A stretch of 64,000 nucleotides of DNA from Scalesia atractyloides (GCA_947069175.1 CAMTDV010000017.1:34419126-34483125), one strand, 5' to 3'; shown: positions 22,780 through 35,534, numbered from the stretch's first letter. Notes: generated by a model from the sequence alone, not told the origin. Translations and numbers: made by a program.

Positions 22780-24223
22780 GAACAGAAGTACATCAGTCTT
22801 TCATAGCCCTGAATCAGTCGAAAATAGAGTGTCGGTGCTAGAAACAAGTCAATTCGCACGAACTGTACCAATTCGTACGAATTGAGTTTGATGCGAATTG
22901 GGCTGTTTCGTGTCCAAAATCGAGTGTTTTCGCGTCGTTTCTTAGGAAAATCGAGTGTCCATCCTTCCAACCTCAAGTTACTGAGCACACCAAAAGCTGG
23001 GGAGGTCTTTAGAGCAGTTTATTCACTCATACGAACTTGGGCTGATTCGTACGAACTGAGCCAATTCGTACGAGCCAGTCCAGTTCGCACAAGTCGACTA
23101 TTTGCGTTTTCGCGCGTCCGAAACTGAGTTTTCGTCTGAATCAGATGTGATTTCGAGTCCTTTTCATGACGGTTTAGACGCCGCTTCGTTCCAATGTTTA
23201 GTGAATGAAAACATATGTCGGTTTTGATCCATTTTAGTGTAAAATCAAGTTTTAAAACAGTTTTACTTGGATAAAACACTTAGAGGGCTTGAAACAACAA
23301 GGTTTCTATCTTCAGAAGCCAAAGCCAACTCAAATACACTCGTTTAAGTGTGAATCCAAATCAGAAGGTTTTATGAAAAAGATGACGGTTTTCATAAATA
23401 GAGAACTTTAGATGAAATCGGAGATAATCTCGTGTGAAAACATTGTGGAAATCGTGGTGCTTTGTTGGAAAATAGTTATCTCTTACTTGGAACAACAGAG
23501 AAAAGGGTAGAGAGCGTTTCGGTGCGAAGTGGGAGCATGGGTGTGCTGAGTATTTATAGGAGATGAGGGAAAAGGGATCAATTCGTACGAATTATGCCAC
23601 TTGGTCAGTTCGACGAATTGGTCAGTTCGCACAAATTGGTCAGTTCGCACGAAATGGTCAGTTCGCACGAATAGGTCAGTTCGCATGAAGTGGTCAGTTC
23701 GCACAAATTGGTCAGTTCGCACGAATTGTGCCGGCAATTCGTACGAACTGGCCTACTTCGTGCGAATCATTTCCAATTCACGCGTTGGCAGTTCGTTTGG
23801 TTTTTCTGTTCGTATTAGTTTGTTAGGTTTAGTGTTTTAACGAAGCGTTAAGCGTTTAAACGTAATAGTGCGATATAGCGAGTTGCGTGAGCGAGGGCGT
23901 TGCGAGAGCGAGTACAATCCATAAATATAAAACACACATAACACAACATAAAGTAACGTAGATAACCGCGATTTTGATTAGTATGATAAGCGAGCTCCTA
24001 GGCACGAGTGTTTACCAAACAAACAAACACACTCGGCTTATAATTTAAAATAGTTCTCTGTTATTCGTGTAGGGTTAGCGTTGCGATTATAAGGCGTTTT
24101 AAGTGTGATGTTATGCAGCGTGATGAAAATGTATTTAATATAACATAAATCCATTAATATTCAAATCCCGGATTACAAATACGGTTACAAGGGAAATGTC
24201 GGTAGTAACAGAACAACCGGAAA
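22780..24223 (-). repeat. Element C 3' LTR, proximal part
   Basis: Continues the LTR interrupted at 12098 and aligns with about 30646-32027. It contains many TTCGnnCGAA-type palindromes and the 20-bp array at 23600-23735. The two parts together (about 2.2 kb) match the length of the 5' LTR. Confidence 0.87.
23600..23735. repeat. 20-bp tandem array in element C 3' LTR
   Basis: About six to seven units of TTGGTCAGTTCGCACGAA with small changes. In the 5' LTR the matching place (near 31490-31550) has only about two or three such units, so the array expanded or contracted after insertion. Confidence 0.85.
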
Positions 24224-24520
24224 TTTAAGTACTAGAAGTAACAAAAAGATGTGGATATTTAGCTTTCATATCACTTTCGAGTTCCCATGTGAACTCGGCG
24301 CCACATTTGTCTTCCCGTCAGATTTTCACAATAGGAATGCGACTGCGTCGAAGTTTCTTGGTCTCTGGATCCGTGATTTCTACTGGCTTTTCCACGAAGT
24401 GTAGAGTTCCGTTTATTTGCAAATCTTCGACAGGTACATGAAGATTTTTTCAGCCAGACACTTTTGGAGGTTTGAGACGTGGAAAGTCGGATGTACGTTG
24501 CTGAGTTTCGTCGGTAATTC
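24224..24520 (-). pseudogene. Element C chromodomain-like tail fragment of pol
   Basis: On the minus strand in changing frames the sequence gives VHPTFHVSNL, VEKPVEIT, LRRSRIPIVK, EFTWE and KYPHLF. These are the same landmarks as the last part of element A pol (19860-20150). Frames are broken and stops are present. This is the remaining 3' end of the polyprotein next to the 3' LTR. Confidence 0.78.
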
Positions 24521-26560
24521 TGTAAGACCCGAACTTACTTGAATGAAAATTTATAAAATTTTGCATCTATATATAATATAATGCAAATATATGTCCATAC
24601 AAAGTTCAAACTTCACAAAATTTCATAAGTATTTCAAAATATTTAAACATGTTAACAAAGTCTGATTTGATAAACGAAAGAACAAAATGCAGAAGCTTGA
24701 TCTTTAGTTGTGTTCGGTTCTTCGTTAAGCTTGATCTTCATCCGTAACATCATAGCAATTACCTAAATATCCAATAGCATCTCATACATTAGTTATATAC
24801 TGCATAAAATGTATTAGATAGCCTTCGCACAAGTTTAGGTTGAAAAATGTGAAAAAAATAAAGAACCAATTATTGGCGCAAGAAGAAACCAGTCTGGCGC
24901 AACCTTGTGTCAGTTCTGACGCAATACAGTTGACATCAGTTAGGAGCGCAACCTTGCGCCTGACATCAGATATGCATGCGAAAATTTTCGTAACTTCTCC
25001 GTACATATCCGTTTCGCTTCAAACTTGTTTCTAAATGTTCGTAAAACATTTCCCTACATTATTGACTCAAAACCCTTAACCCGGATTCATGATTTTTATA
25101 AATTACGCAACCGTTACTCGGTTTATGCTTATATTTTATTTTGACCCGTTATGAAATTAAGTACTTAAGCTCAATTTATCTGCATCCCTTCATATCTCTT
25201 ATTGCCACTTTATGGTCCTTAATTTATATATCATCACAACTTCAAATGTGATGGATTATGATAAGAAAATCATTATATTCCCAATTTACCCTCAAGTTTG
25301 ACACTTTTACGAAAATGACAAATAATATGGCATTATGCCAAAATGGTTTAAACCTTCCACTTTATACTACAGGAAGGATTGTTCAAATTATTAAAACTCA
25401 TATTTAAACTACCCTTAAAGGGTTTTTCCGGTTTATCATCCGAGGGTGTTTTAGTCAAATTTAGCCATTTTTCCGTAAAGTTCTTTTAAAAGTGTAATTT
25501 GACCAAATGAGCACTTTTAAAACCATGTTATATTTAAAATCATTGTGTTCCTAAGAACATAATATTCCCCATTTATATTATTAGATATGCCTCACTTAGG
25601 TAATTCAATGTCCACCCATGACTCATTTACTCTCGCCGGACTCTAAGTCCTCATTGAGAGTTTGACCCATTACACATACCAGGCTCGGATCATAGCACTG
25701 ACCCGTTTTAATACATTGCATTATTAGTTGCTAAGTAAAAGCTATGCAAAGCCGTACGCTATCCTTCATGTGAGCGCAAAACTCGACAAGTAATCATTAA
25801 TCATTATTTTCAAATGGTGATGACATCACCATTTGATTCATTTGGCCTATATTACCATTTTGTCATTATGAGATGGTCTTTATTTACCATCTCACCATTT
25901 AATCCGTTTCGGTTTACACCATACGATCATATTACATAAAGTCTTTTCTTAATTAGTTCGACCCGTTATGGCTTACGCCATAGGGTGTCTTTCGAATATT
26001 CAATATTTATTTGTCAACTCATGACCGAATTACCATTTTACCATTTTTACCCGTTATGGTTTACACCATAAGGCGAGTTTTAATGACTAAATTACTGTTT
26101 TCCACTTTTTATCATCAATTATGGTTTATTGCCATTCTTACTTGTTCCTACCCGTATCGATTCGTGTCGAAACATCGTATTTTGAAATCTCATTACGAAT
26201 ATCAAATCGCTTATTCTTAGTCAAATACATAAGTAGATGTACTATTTCGAAGGTGTAAGCTTTACTTACCTTAGAGTCCGATTATGCTTTTCCATGCGTA
26301 TTCGACCCGTTTGACCAGTTTCCTCCCAAGCTCCACCTAGCTTGTCAAGCGTCAAACTACCTTTTATCATTTGCAAGATGGTTAGATTAGTCATTATTTA
26401 TCAAGACTATCCCACCTTACGGACTTTATATCAAAATTACCATTTGATCATATTATAGGCCAGTTTGACTTATAAAAGTCAACTGCCTATTAACATTTGC
26501 AAACGCATAATTAAGTTCAACGAACTCAATTAGGCATTTTAACTAACATTTGATATGCAT
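24521..26560. other. About 2 kb of unrelated sequence replacing pol of element C
   Basis: Where reverse transcriptase, RNase H and most of integrase should be, there is AT-rich non-coding DNA. It starts near TGTAAGACCCGAAC, which resembles the start of some plant gypsy LTRs. ACCCGTTATGG followed by TTACACCATA-like motifs recur near 25965, 26048 and 26110. It may be a solo LTR or LTR fragment of another family, but no matching target duplication was found. Confidence 0.45.
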
Positions 26561-27275
26561 CCTATTTGGCTAGATAGCTCGCGCATTTCGGATGGTGCAA
26601 GGCGATAGGGAGCTTCAGCAACAGGCATAGCACCGTGGACTAGATCAATACGAAACTCGACATCACGAGTAGGGGGTAAACCAAGTAAGTCATCGGGAAA
26701 AACTTTAGGAAAATCACAAACAACGGGTACGTCTTTCAAGTTTTTCTTTTCCTTCTCCGATTGCATGATATGGGCTAGGAAAGCGACGTATTGCTTGCTT
26801 AAGTACTTGTTTGCTTGAACACACGACATAAGCATCAACTTCTTTGAGGGTTTTTCGCCATAGACATGTAGTTGCTTACCGTTTGGAAGTGGAAAGCGAA
26901 TCATTTATCAAAACAAACGACTTCGGCATGATTTTCACGAAGAAAATCCATGCCTAATATGACATCAAAACTACCTAATTGCATAGGTATGAGGTCGATC
27001 GGGAAGTTGTGGTTGTTGAGTTCGATAGTACAATCCCGTAGGACGGAGTTGAAGGTAATGGTTCTTCCGGTGGCGATTTCAACATCGAAGGTCGTTGGGA
27101 GGTTAGTGCATTTACATTTTAAAAGTTTTTCAAATTCAAATGATACAAAACAATTATCGGCTCCAGTATCAAATAAGCAAGAAGCATATATACCATTAAC
27201 AAGGAACGTACCATTGACAACTTTGTTGTCGTTCTGAGCCTGGTGGTGGTTGATGTTGAAAGCTCTTCCACGCAC
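26561..27275 (-). pseudogene. Element C protease and start of reverse transcriptase (truncated, frameshifted)
   Basis: Read right to left: GTFLVNGIYASCLFDTGAD gives the aspartic protease active site near 27160, followed by LGSFDVILGMDF. A frame change near 26902 leads to the protease-RT linker and the reverse transcriptase start ending in YRLAPSEMRELSSQ. Sequence then breaks into unrelated DNA at about 26560. Homologous to 16829-17480 of element A but clearly diverged. Confidence 0.88.
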
Positions 27276-28506
27276 AGCCTGTGGTTGTTACTGCTGTTGT
27301 GGCTGTGGCTGAGGCTACTGCTGCTCTTCTTTCACAACGCGATGCGGGCAGACATTGCTGAAGTGGCTAGGATCGCCACAAGTGTAGCAAGCACGTGCAT
27401 TAGAAACGGGTGCCTATGGAGCTGGGTTGACTTGAGGGGCGTGAGAAGGAGCGGTCAGTGTTGTGAGAGGCTGGGGAGCTTGCCGGCGAGGGCCTAAACG
27501 ACAGCTGACGGTTGTAGTGACCATAGATGTTTCAGTTCACACAAAAACGACAGTTGCTTCCAACTGCGTGATGATAAGTGCACTTAGGGCACACGGGATG
27601 AGGACCAGTATACGCACGCTTAGTAGGAGGTGCGTTGGTAGTAGTAAGCTGGTGAGACTGGTGAGTCAGTTGCGCAACTGCTGCATTATTGTTGCTGGTG
27701 TTTCTTCGCTTGCCACTTTTACGATTTGACTTAGAGGTTTGAGTCGATGTGGTGTCGGCGCTTGGCTCAACAATAGCCTGACTGAGGTTCTTGGTTGTGA
27801 CCTTGAAAGCTCCAGCCAAGACTCGTTTGTCGTTGATCTCAGCTGCGAGTTGGTAGGTTTCCTCAATAGTAGTTGGTCTCGCTGCTTGAACAAAGTCAGC
27901 AACACAATCGAGGAGAGCGCAAAGATACTTCTTGATGGCTTTCTCGGTGGTATCCACTTGATCTGGGCAGATAATACTCAACTGTTTGAATCAGGCAGTA
28001 AGACCTGTGTTATCACCTCCCACCTGCTTGATATCCTAGAACTCATTTTCCAGCTTCTGAACTTCGTGGGGAGGGAAAAAATCTTTAATCATTAATTCCC
28101 TTAGTTTCTCCCATGCGAGCCCATAGGCTGAGTCGTTTCCACGCCTATTGCATTTAGCGGTCCACCAGTCGAGTGCCCTCGACTGGAAAACACAAGTAGC
28201 GTTAATGGTGCGGAGGTTCTCTGGGCATCCACTTTGGCGGAAAATGACCTCGATTGCATCAAACCATTAATACATGTTGCTTGGACCTTCTTCACCCATG
28301 AAGGTCATTGGACCACATGCCTTTAACTGTTTGAAGTTGAACGGGGCTTTTGGTGTGTCGACCTTGGAATCAACCGAAGAGTTGCTTCCAGCAGCATGGA
28401 TTTCACTAACGCTTTGAAGGATCACCTTGGCCACGAGAGAAGCGATGCAATTATCAGCGTTGTTCCTTTGGGCGGTGCGGCGAGTGTGAGATCCCATGGA
28501 AGCCAT
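27276..28506 (-). pseudogene. Element C Gag (broken)
   Basis: The likely start is at 28504-28506 (MASMGSHTRRT...). The Gag domain follows, with FKQLKACGP near 28340 and a tryptophan-rich stretch read across frame changes. The part at 27532-27981 contains VCPKCTYHH and matches the C-terminal, Cys-rich Gag of element A. Stops and frameshifts occur throughout. It would have formed the particle shell of element C. Confidence 0.82.
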
Positions 28507-28581
28507 TCTACATGGAAAAGGATAGATGAGATTCAATTATAATGGGTTTTGTTTAAAGTTTTGCGTTTTACACATTACATC

Positions 28582-28637
<56 letters not shown>
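28582..28637. repeat. (TTA)n microsatellite, about 18 repeats
   Basis: Uninterrupted TTA/ATT trinucleotide run in the leader of element C. Likely length-polymorphic. Confidence 0.95.
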
Positions 28638-28639
<2 letters not shown>

Positions 28640-29803
28640 CATAAAGCACAGAATCACATAAGCATGTATCCACATAAACCCGTAAAAACTTAAGCACATA
28701 GTCACATAGGTCATGAAAGCACATATTTTGCACGTATTCACCTTCAATAAATCTTGCGTAGTGCGTATGAGATGAGCGTAGTATAGCGTATATGAGCGAG
28801 TAGTATAGCGAGTACCACAACGCATGAGGTCACGCGCGTGGAATAGTTGTGCGATTTAGTTTAATTGCGAGTATAATTATCGTTTTGGATTGCGAGAGCT
28901 GTGCGAGTTGTGCATACGTTTGTGGAGCGAAAAGCGGTAAATCGAGAAATCGATAAAGCGTAAAAGTTTAAACTCATAAATGTAAAGTACATAAACATAA
29001 TAAAATCCGATGATGCGTAAAATCAGTGATTACAGGCTTAAAGCAATTTGGAGTGTCCTGGGTTTTGAGACGTTGACTACCCAAAGTGATTCAGCCATTC
29101 CTCTGAGTCTTGGACACACGCTTTGGCCTAATAGGTAGATGCTCTCACTGTCCTGCGGCTAACGGCATCACCTTTCCAGTTACTACGCGTTCCAAACTAG
29201 TGAAACAATCGAGACTTTGGTGGATTGAAAATGGAGGAGTGGAATAGTTATTAGGATGCGGGTTTCACCCCTAACTTAACAACTTCGTACCGTATCTGTG
29301 GTATGAACAACCACTGATAAAATGGAGATTTCCGTCGAGATGTGGATATCACTCCTAACTCCAACGAAAGAATCTCGTGCAGAGAGTAATACGTGGGATG
29401 AGTGATCTTATCGAGAGTTCTCGGTTTTCACACCTAATCTCGACACAATCACTCGTTTGTGTTATACGAGTATCTTCGAGCGTGTATAGTGGTAGCTTTA
29501 GGAAAAGCATATGTAGTTTAGTTAATAGGGCTAGATCAAAAACAGAACAGGAGTAAATTTGTTCATTTTTAATCGTGAGTTTGTTTACTTCGTACGAAGT
29601 GCCCACTTCGTGCGAATTGTCTAGTTCATACGAAATGCACCTTCTCTGATCCGAGGAAACACACTTCGTACGAAGTGGCCAGTTCGCACGAACTAGTCAA
29701 TTCGTACAGATTTTAGGTACTTTGGCAAGTCGGGGTATGTTTTGGGTTCCTAGACTATAGTTTAGGTCGAATCATGCAATTCTACCTAATTCCCTATCGT
29801 TAT
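28638..29803 (-). other. Element C untranslated leader
   Basis: Non-coding stretch between Gag and the primer-binding site. Contains several TTCGTACGAA-like palindromes at 29590-29700. Confidence 0.6.
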
Positions 29804-29816
29804 GACTTTGATACCA
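29804..29816 (-). other. Element C primer-binding site
   Basis: Minus-strand TGGTATCAAAGTC lies a few bases from the 5' LTR end at 29820. It is an initiator-tRNA-Met type site with two changes. Confidence 0.8.
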
Positions 29817-29819
29817 ATC

Positions 29820-32023
29820 TGTCACCATTCCCCCCCCCCCCCAACCAATGGTGGAATCATCGGGATGTGGCACTAAGCGAACAAATTGCTCAAGAAGATC
29901 CATAACAACTATTAACGTGGCAATATTTAATAACGTTCAATTTCCCATACAATTTAACAAAATATCCATACAATAGTCAAACGGAAATACAAGTTTCTTG
30001 ATCAATACAATTCGACAACTAGATTTTAGTGAGTTTCTAGAGGCCTAAATCCATTTGCAGCATAAAATCCATCAACCTGTTACATATGTTAAAATAAAGT
30101 CAATACAAAATGTAAAGAAGAGCATACAGGTTTGCATAGTAATAGTAAATAAGCGTTTCGCATGAACCGCATGAACATACGTAAGAGATGTGAACTATGT
30201 TGACAGTTGGTTTGACTGCCCTAACTATGGCGGAATATTTTCGAGATGTGAACTATGTTAACGGCATTGATACAAGTAACCAACAAACCGCGAGTGCGAG
30301 TCACGCGAACAAACGTACACGTACTAAAGAGAAAATATACGAAATGTAAGAGTGTGAGCCTTAACAACCCCGGGCCTCCGGGTGGCGGGTCAACCTCTAG
30401 CTAGCTATCATGTTAAGGGTGGCATACAAGTCATCAAGCAAATAACATACAATTCAGCGATTCACGTATAGTCATATATATGTGTAAGTTGCGTTTTGAA
30501 GCGTTTGAGCGTTGTGTGTAGTGTTTTGATATAGAGAACGTGTGTAACACCCAAAAGTGCGTTTAAAGAGAAAATGGGTCAAGTATACTCACAATGGGTG
30601 CGTAAACGGTTGAGTAAGAGTGGAGGAGAGTGCCGGGTCACCCTGTAAGCTGGAACATAAGTGCAGCAGTCTTCCACAGCGCTGAATCAGTCGAAAATAG
30701 AGTGTTTGTGCTAGAAACAGGTCAATTCACACGAACAGTACAAATTCGTACGAATTGTCAATGCGCACGAACTCTACCAATTCGCATGAATTGGTCACTT
30801 CGTACGAATTGAGTTTCGTGTGAATTGGGCTGTTTCGTGCCCAAAATCGAGTGCTTTTGCGTCGTTTCTTCGGGAAATCGAGTGTCCATCCTTCCAACCT
30901 CAAGTTACTGAGCAAACTAAAAGCTAGGGAGGTCTTTAGAGCAATTTAGTCAATAGTAAGAACTTGGGCTGGTTCATACGAACTGAGCCAGTTCGTACGA
31001 GCTAGTCCAGTTCGCACAAGTCGACTATTTGCATCTTCGCGTGTCCGGAACTGAGTTTTCGTATGAATCGGATGTGATTTCTAGTCATTTTCATGACGGT
31101 TTAGACACTGCTTCATTCCCCTGTTTAGTGAACGAAACATATGTCGATTTTGATCCGTTTTAGTGTAAAATCAAGTTTTAAAACAGTTTTACTTGGATAC
31201 ACTGTTTATCTTCAGAAGCCAAAGCCAACTCAAATACACTGTTTAAGTGTGAATCCAAAGCAAAATCAGAAGGTTTTATGAAAAAGATGACGGTTTTCGT
31301 AAATAGAGAAGTTTAGATGAAATCGGAGATAATCTCATGTGAAAATATTGTGAAAATCGTGGTGCTTTGTAGGAAAATAGTTATTTCTTACTTAGAACAA
31401 CAGAGAAAAGGGTAGAGAGGGTTTCGGTGCGAAGTGGCAGCAAGAGTGGGAGCATGGGTGTGCTGAGTATTTATAGAAGATGATGGAAAGGGATCAATTC
31501 GTACGAAGTGGCAAATTCGTATGAATTAGTCAGTTCGTACGAACTGGCCTGCTTCGTTCGAATCGTTTCCAATTCACGCGTTGGCTGTTCGTTTAGTTTT
31601 TCCGTTCGTATTAGTTAGTTAGGTTTAGTGTTTTAGCGAAGCGTTAAGCATTGTTTAAACGTAATAGGGCGATATAGCGATTTGCGTGAGAGGGGGCGTT
31701 GCGAGAGCGAGTACAATCCATAAATATAAAACACACATAACACATAAGCAACATAAAGTAACGTAGATAACTGCGATTGCGATTAGTGTGATAAGCGAGG
31801 TCGTAGGCACGAGTGGTTACCGAACAAACAAACACAATCGGCTTATAATTTAAAATAGTTCTCTGTTATTCGTGTAGCGCTAGCGTTGCCATTATAAGGC
31901 GTTTTAAGTGTGATGTTATGCAGTGTGATGAAATGTATTTAATATAACATAAATCCATTAATTTTCAAATCCCGGATTACAAATACGGTTACAAGGGAAA
32001 TGTCGGTAGTAACAGAACAACCG
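29820..32023 (-). repeat. Element C 5' LTR
   Basis: Uninterrupted copy of the 2.2-kb LTR. Low end TGTCACCATT, followed by a run of 13 C at 29830-29842 that is absent from the other copy. The high end near AACAACCGG is approximate. Rich in TTCGTACGAA-type palindromes (30720-31020, 31490-31560). Confidence 0.87.
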
Positions 32024-32284
32024 GAAAAGTTGGGTTGATACACAAATAGTGTCACGTCAATTCACCTAATTTGCTTACCTAATGCTCAAAAACGTTGGTG
32101 GTGGTTTACCTATCTTGGATTACGTAAATTATTTTTTTTATTTTTTATAATTTAAACTAGTATAGTTATTAATTAAACATGTATTTTAATAAAATAAATG
32201 TAGAATAATTAAAAATAACATTACATTAAATTAAAAACTACTAAAATTACACTAGATTAAAACAATTAAAATTACATTAAATTA

Positions 32285-33506
32285 AAATAAATTAAACCAG
32301 TCTTCGACAGAATCGACCAACAGATGGGGTAAATCTTGACTTCCGAGATGTTCCATGAGATCGTGTTTAGTCTCCAATGCGTGTCTTCATACAAAAGCTC
32401 GTCCAACACCCTATCGTCTAGAGCGGGCTCGACCGGAGGATCCCGAATGTGTACCGGTGCTATCGCGTTTCCGTCATCTTGTAAAATCATGTTGTGTAAA
32501 GTAATACATGTGTACACAACATTCCTAATTTTTTACGCTCCTTGCTTACATCAGCCGATTCAATACACCCCATTTCGACTTCATAACACCAAAAGCCCGT
32601 TCGACGTCTTTTCTTGTTGCCTCGTGTTGCCTCTTGAACTTCTTTTCGTCTACTTAGTGAGGGTATGGGATCGATTTCACAAACACAGACCATTTAGGGT
32701 AGATTCTATCCATGAGCAAATAACCACGTTTGTATAAATGGTTGTTAACGTAAAATGGACATTTAGGCGCGGTTCCATTTTGTTTCGTTAAAAATATTGG
32801 CGATTGTTGTAGCACATTAATATCGTTTTGTGAACCCGGTGGACTACAAAAAGTAGGCCAAATCCATAAATCTTGAGATGTCACCGCTTCGAGCATAACA
32901 TTCGGGTATCGGTGATCTCCTCTCATATACTATCCTCGAAGCTCGGTGGGACACATTCGCCAAACGAAATGGGTGCAACTAAGGCTTTCGAACATACCCA
33001 TGAGCGTCGCATAAAAGTGCCATATCGTGGCTTGTCGGTCTACGTAAGAACTCCGAAGCGTATGTTTTGAAAACCGTGTCGCAAAAATAATCTAGGCACT
33101 CGCAGGAAGTTTTTCCGGCCATATGCAAGTACTCGTCTAGAGTGCTGCCGGTTGCGAGCTGTTTAATAGCCGATGTAACATTTTTCAATGGCGTAAAGCC
33201 CTTCCTACCTCGTGCATCAAAGCCCTCTTGAAACCACGAGTCTTTCGCTTCCACGTCGCTCACAATTTTTAGAAACAAACGTTTTGACATACGGAACCTA
33301 TGCCGAAAGGTCTTCGACAAAATAATCCGCCATGAGTGTCTCGTGCCCAAGCTCACGTTGAAGTTCAATATATCTCATTCGGTTAGATATGTCCGTGTCT
33401 TGAAGTTCGGCTTCTTCGATGAGATTTTGGAACAAAAGAATGTTATTACCAGATGAATCCTCACTACTATCAGGTGGAAAAAACAACGGGATTTCATCCG
33501 CCATTT
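32285..33506 (-). pseudogene. PIF/Harbinger transposase (plant transposon protein family), inactive
   Basis: DDE transposase related to HARBI1. Minus-strand pieces in order: start near 33504 (MADEIPLFFPP), FRHRFRMSKRLFLKIV, FTPLKNVTSAIKQLA, DEYLHMAGKT, RRPTSHDMALL, then CTHFVWRMCPTELRG in a new frame, MRGDHRYPNVMLEAV, GSQNDINVLQQSP, MYTCITLHNMILQDDG and a C-terminal piece. Several frameshifts and stops are present. The residue before CTHF, normally the first catalytic Asp of SLDCTHF, is Ser here. No certain terminal inverted repeats were found. Confidence 0.9.
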
Positions 33507-35135
33507 TATTTTGGAATGATTGGGTAAAGGTATGGTATTTTTGGTTTGGTTTGGGCCTGAATTTAAATGGGTTTGAAATTGATTTATAGTGTATAAATTT
33601 CAAAAAAATTAACTTTTCTTGTTTAAATGGCTTTATAGCCGTTGAAGACACAATAGTAAAAAACCAACCCATGTACCGATCGGCAAACCTACACCGATCG
33701 CTTTTGAAATCGAACGGTAAACACGAACGGCGGTGGTGTTACCGATCGGTAACCCGCTTTGCCGATCGTGTTTACATATCCACTTCGTTCACTTTAAATA
33801 CTCTTAAACCCCACCAAGAAAACCACACCAAAACTCCTTACCATACTGATGTTTGTAAATGTGTATGTTATTTCAGACCAAGTTTTAAAAAACGGAATTA
33901 CCTAACTACACACAACGAAAGGTGTACCAGTCGTAAAATAGTGAAGGAAGTAAGACCGAGTATCGAACCTAGGGACTTTATTTGGCAAACTCTAAAACTC
34001 GACCTAAACCAAATTACTAGCTAAAATTAATTGGATTTTTGTTGATTTTAAACTAACTAATAACCTTATTTGGCAAACTCCAAAACTCAACCGAAACTGA
34101 ATTATCTAACGAGAACTAAGAGGAATGCGAGAGCCAATAGCAAGCAAGCGTGTGAACACGATGATGAACAAAACACATAGGAAAGAATCCCTAACCACAT
34201 GCAAGACTTCTACGGTTCGACAAATTACCAAGTTTTCTGATAACTAACCCGATCAACCTCCTGTTAAGGATGATTCAGTCCTATAGTAACTATTCCAATT
34301 AGAGCGAGACCCCCACTCTCCAGTTCCTAGAAATGGAACTTTTAAGAAGAATTAGAATGTGAATGAAGTGCTAGATAGAAACAACTTGACCTATCGATAC
34401 AAAATTACACAACTAGAGACATGAAAAAGTAACACTTTAACAAGTTTTAGGTTTAAACCTGGTTTTAAATTGATAAACTCAAAACCTAGAATCACCTAGA
34501 AAGACCGCCGACTAGACAAACCCTAGCAATTCCAAATCATATCTCTATCCAATGGGAATTGAATGCATAGTTACGTCTACTGATTTTAGTTTGACTAATT
34601 ACCTATATTATTTCTAATAATAGGGGTAAGATGATAACCAGCCGGATTAACGAATTAAGTAGTGATTTTCATGTGATTATGATGAATTTCTTCTTTACAA
34701 ACACACTAATAATGAAAACCAATCAAATAATATCAATAAATAGTAGCATACATGATCAAATTCAGCAACGATCAAAACTATTTTACTTCAAACACATAAA
34801 CAAGATAAAAGTCAAAGTGAAAACTGAAAAAAGTCAAACACATATTAGTTCATTAAACCTAGGTGGCTATAAAAACTTAGCCTGTAAACATAGTTACATA
34901 TTCAAAACATAGTTCAAAAGTAATAAACATAGTGCTTATAATCAATAAACAAAGAAAAACTAGAAATCAAAAACTTATGGGTTGCAAAGTCTTAAAAAAT
35001 CCAAGCTTTATCCTTTATCAACAATTCCAGCCTCTTCTCCAGCTCTTGAATGCTCCACAATACTCTTATGGTTCGTAATAGGTGTTGGTATTTGAAGAAT
35101 GGTCAGAAAACGTCTTTAAATATTGAAACAATAAT
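33507..35135. other. Non-coding repeat-like flank
   Basis: No gene recognised. CGATCGG/CCGATCG motifs cluster at 33678-33770. From about 33900 the sequence resembles the long non-coding parts of plant gypsy elements: two direct copies of TTATTTGGCAAACTC lie near 33978 and 34065. It continues beyond element D at 42217, so it is the older host sequence of D (inference). Confidence 0.45.
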
Positions 35136-35140
35136 ATTCC

Positions 35141-35534
35141 CATTGGTGCATAATGTTTATCATCTAAGTCTTGGATCGAGTATGTATCGTATAGGGTTTG
35201 ATTGTTAGATTTCAATGTATTCATGATGTTTTGAGACAAGTTCGCCCAAACTTGTAAGTGGATTGGACACGTTCGACCGAACTTGGCCAAGTCACAATCC
35301 AGGCGAACTTGTATCTCTATATATAGTAGCCTTAGGATCTCTCATTTGTAACTTATCAACTTTTGAGGCGAAGCTCTGTCAGTTTGGCTTCTTGGATTGT
35401 AAACATATTTGGACTAATAAACTGACGTTTAAACAGTAATTCTTGTGTATTTGTCACTAATCACGTAATTTTCGCTTACGATGACATAGATACAAACTTA
35501 GGTTCCGTGACAAGTGGACGGAGCGATCCTAACA
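35141..35534 (+). repeat. Element D 5' LTR
   Basis: Ends in CCTAACA. The first two bases are CA where the 3' LTR has TG. Includes the CAAGTTCGnnCGAACTTG-type palindromes at about 35233 and 35268 and a TATATATA stretch near 35321. Confidence 0.9.

Larger units (their letters stand above)
11338..32023 (-). mobile_element. Element C: degraded Ty3/gypsy retrotransposon with element A nested in its 3' LTR
   Basis: Two copies of a 2.2-kb LTR flank a minus-strand internal region. The 5' LTR is 29820-32023; the 3' LTR is split into 11338-12098 and 22780-24223 by element A. A primer-binding site next to the 5' LTR (29804-29816), Gag, protease and the start of reverse transcriptase read in order from right to left. 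Most of pol is gone: a 2-kb unrelated block lies at 24521-26560, and the extreme 3' end of pol survives at 24224-24520. The high-coordinate LTR end is uncertain by a few bases. The flanks CAAAA (11333-11337) and GAAAA (32024-32028) match at 4 of 5. Confidence 0.85.

Noticed and set aside
23600..23735. Short regular repeats resembling a CRISPR array
   Set aside because: Plant nuclear DNA. The 20-bp units are contiguous without spacers and lie inside an LTR.
24521..26560. A confident solo-LTR call for this block
   Set aside because: No matching second copy in the window and no 5-bp target duplication at the edges.
32024..33900. Defining full Harbinger boundaries
   Set aside because: No convincing inverted repeat pair or TTA/TAA duplication found by eye; only the transposase remnant is reported.
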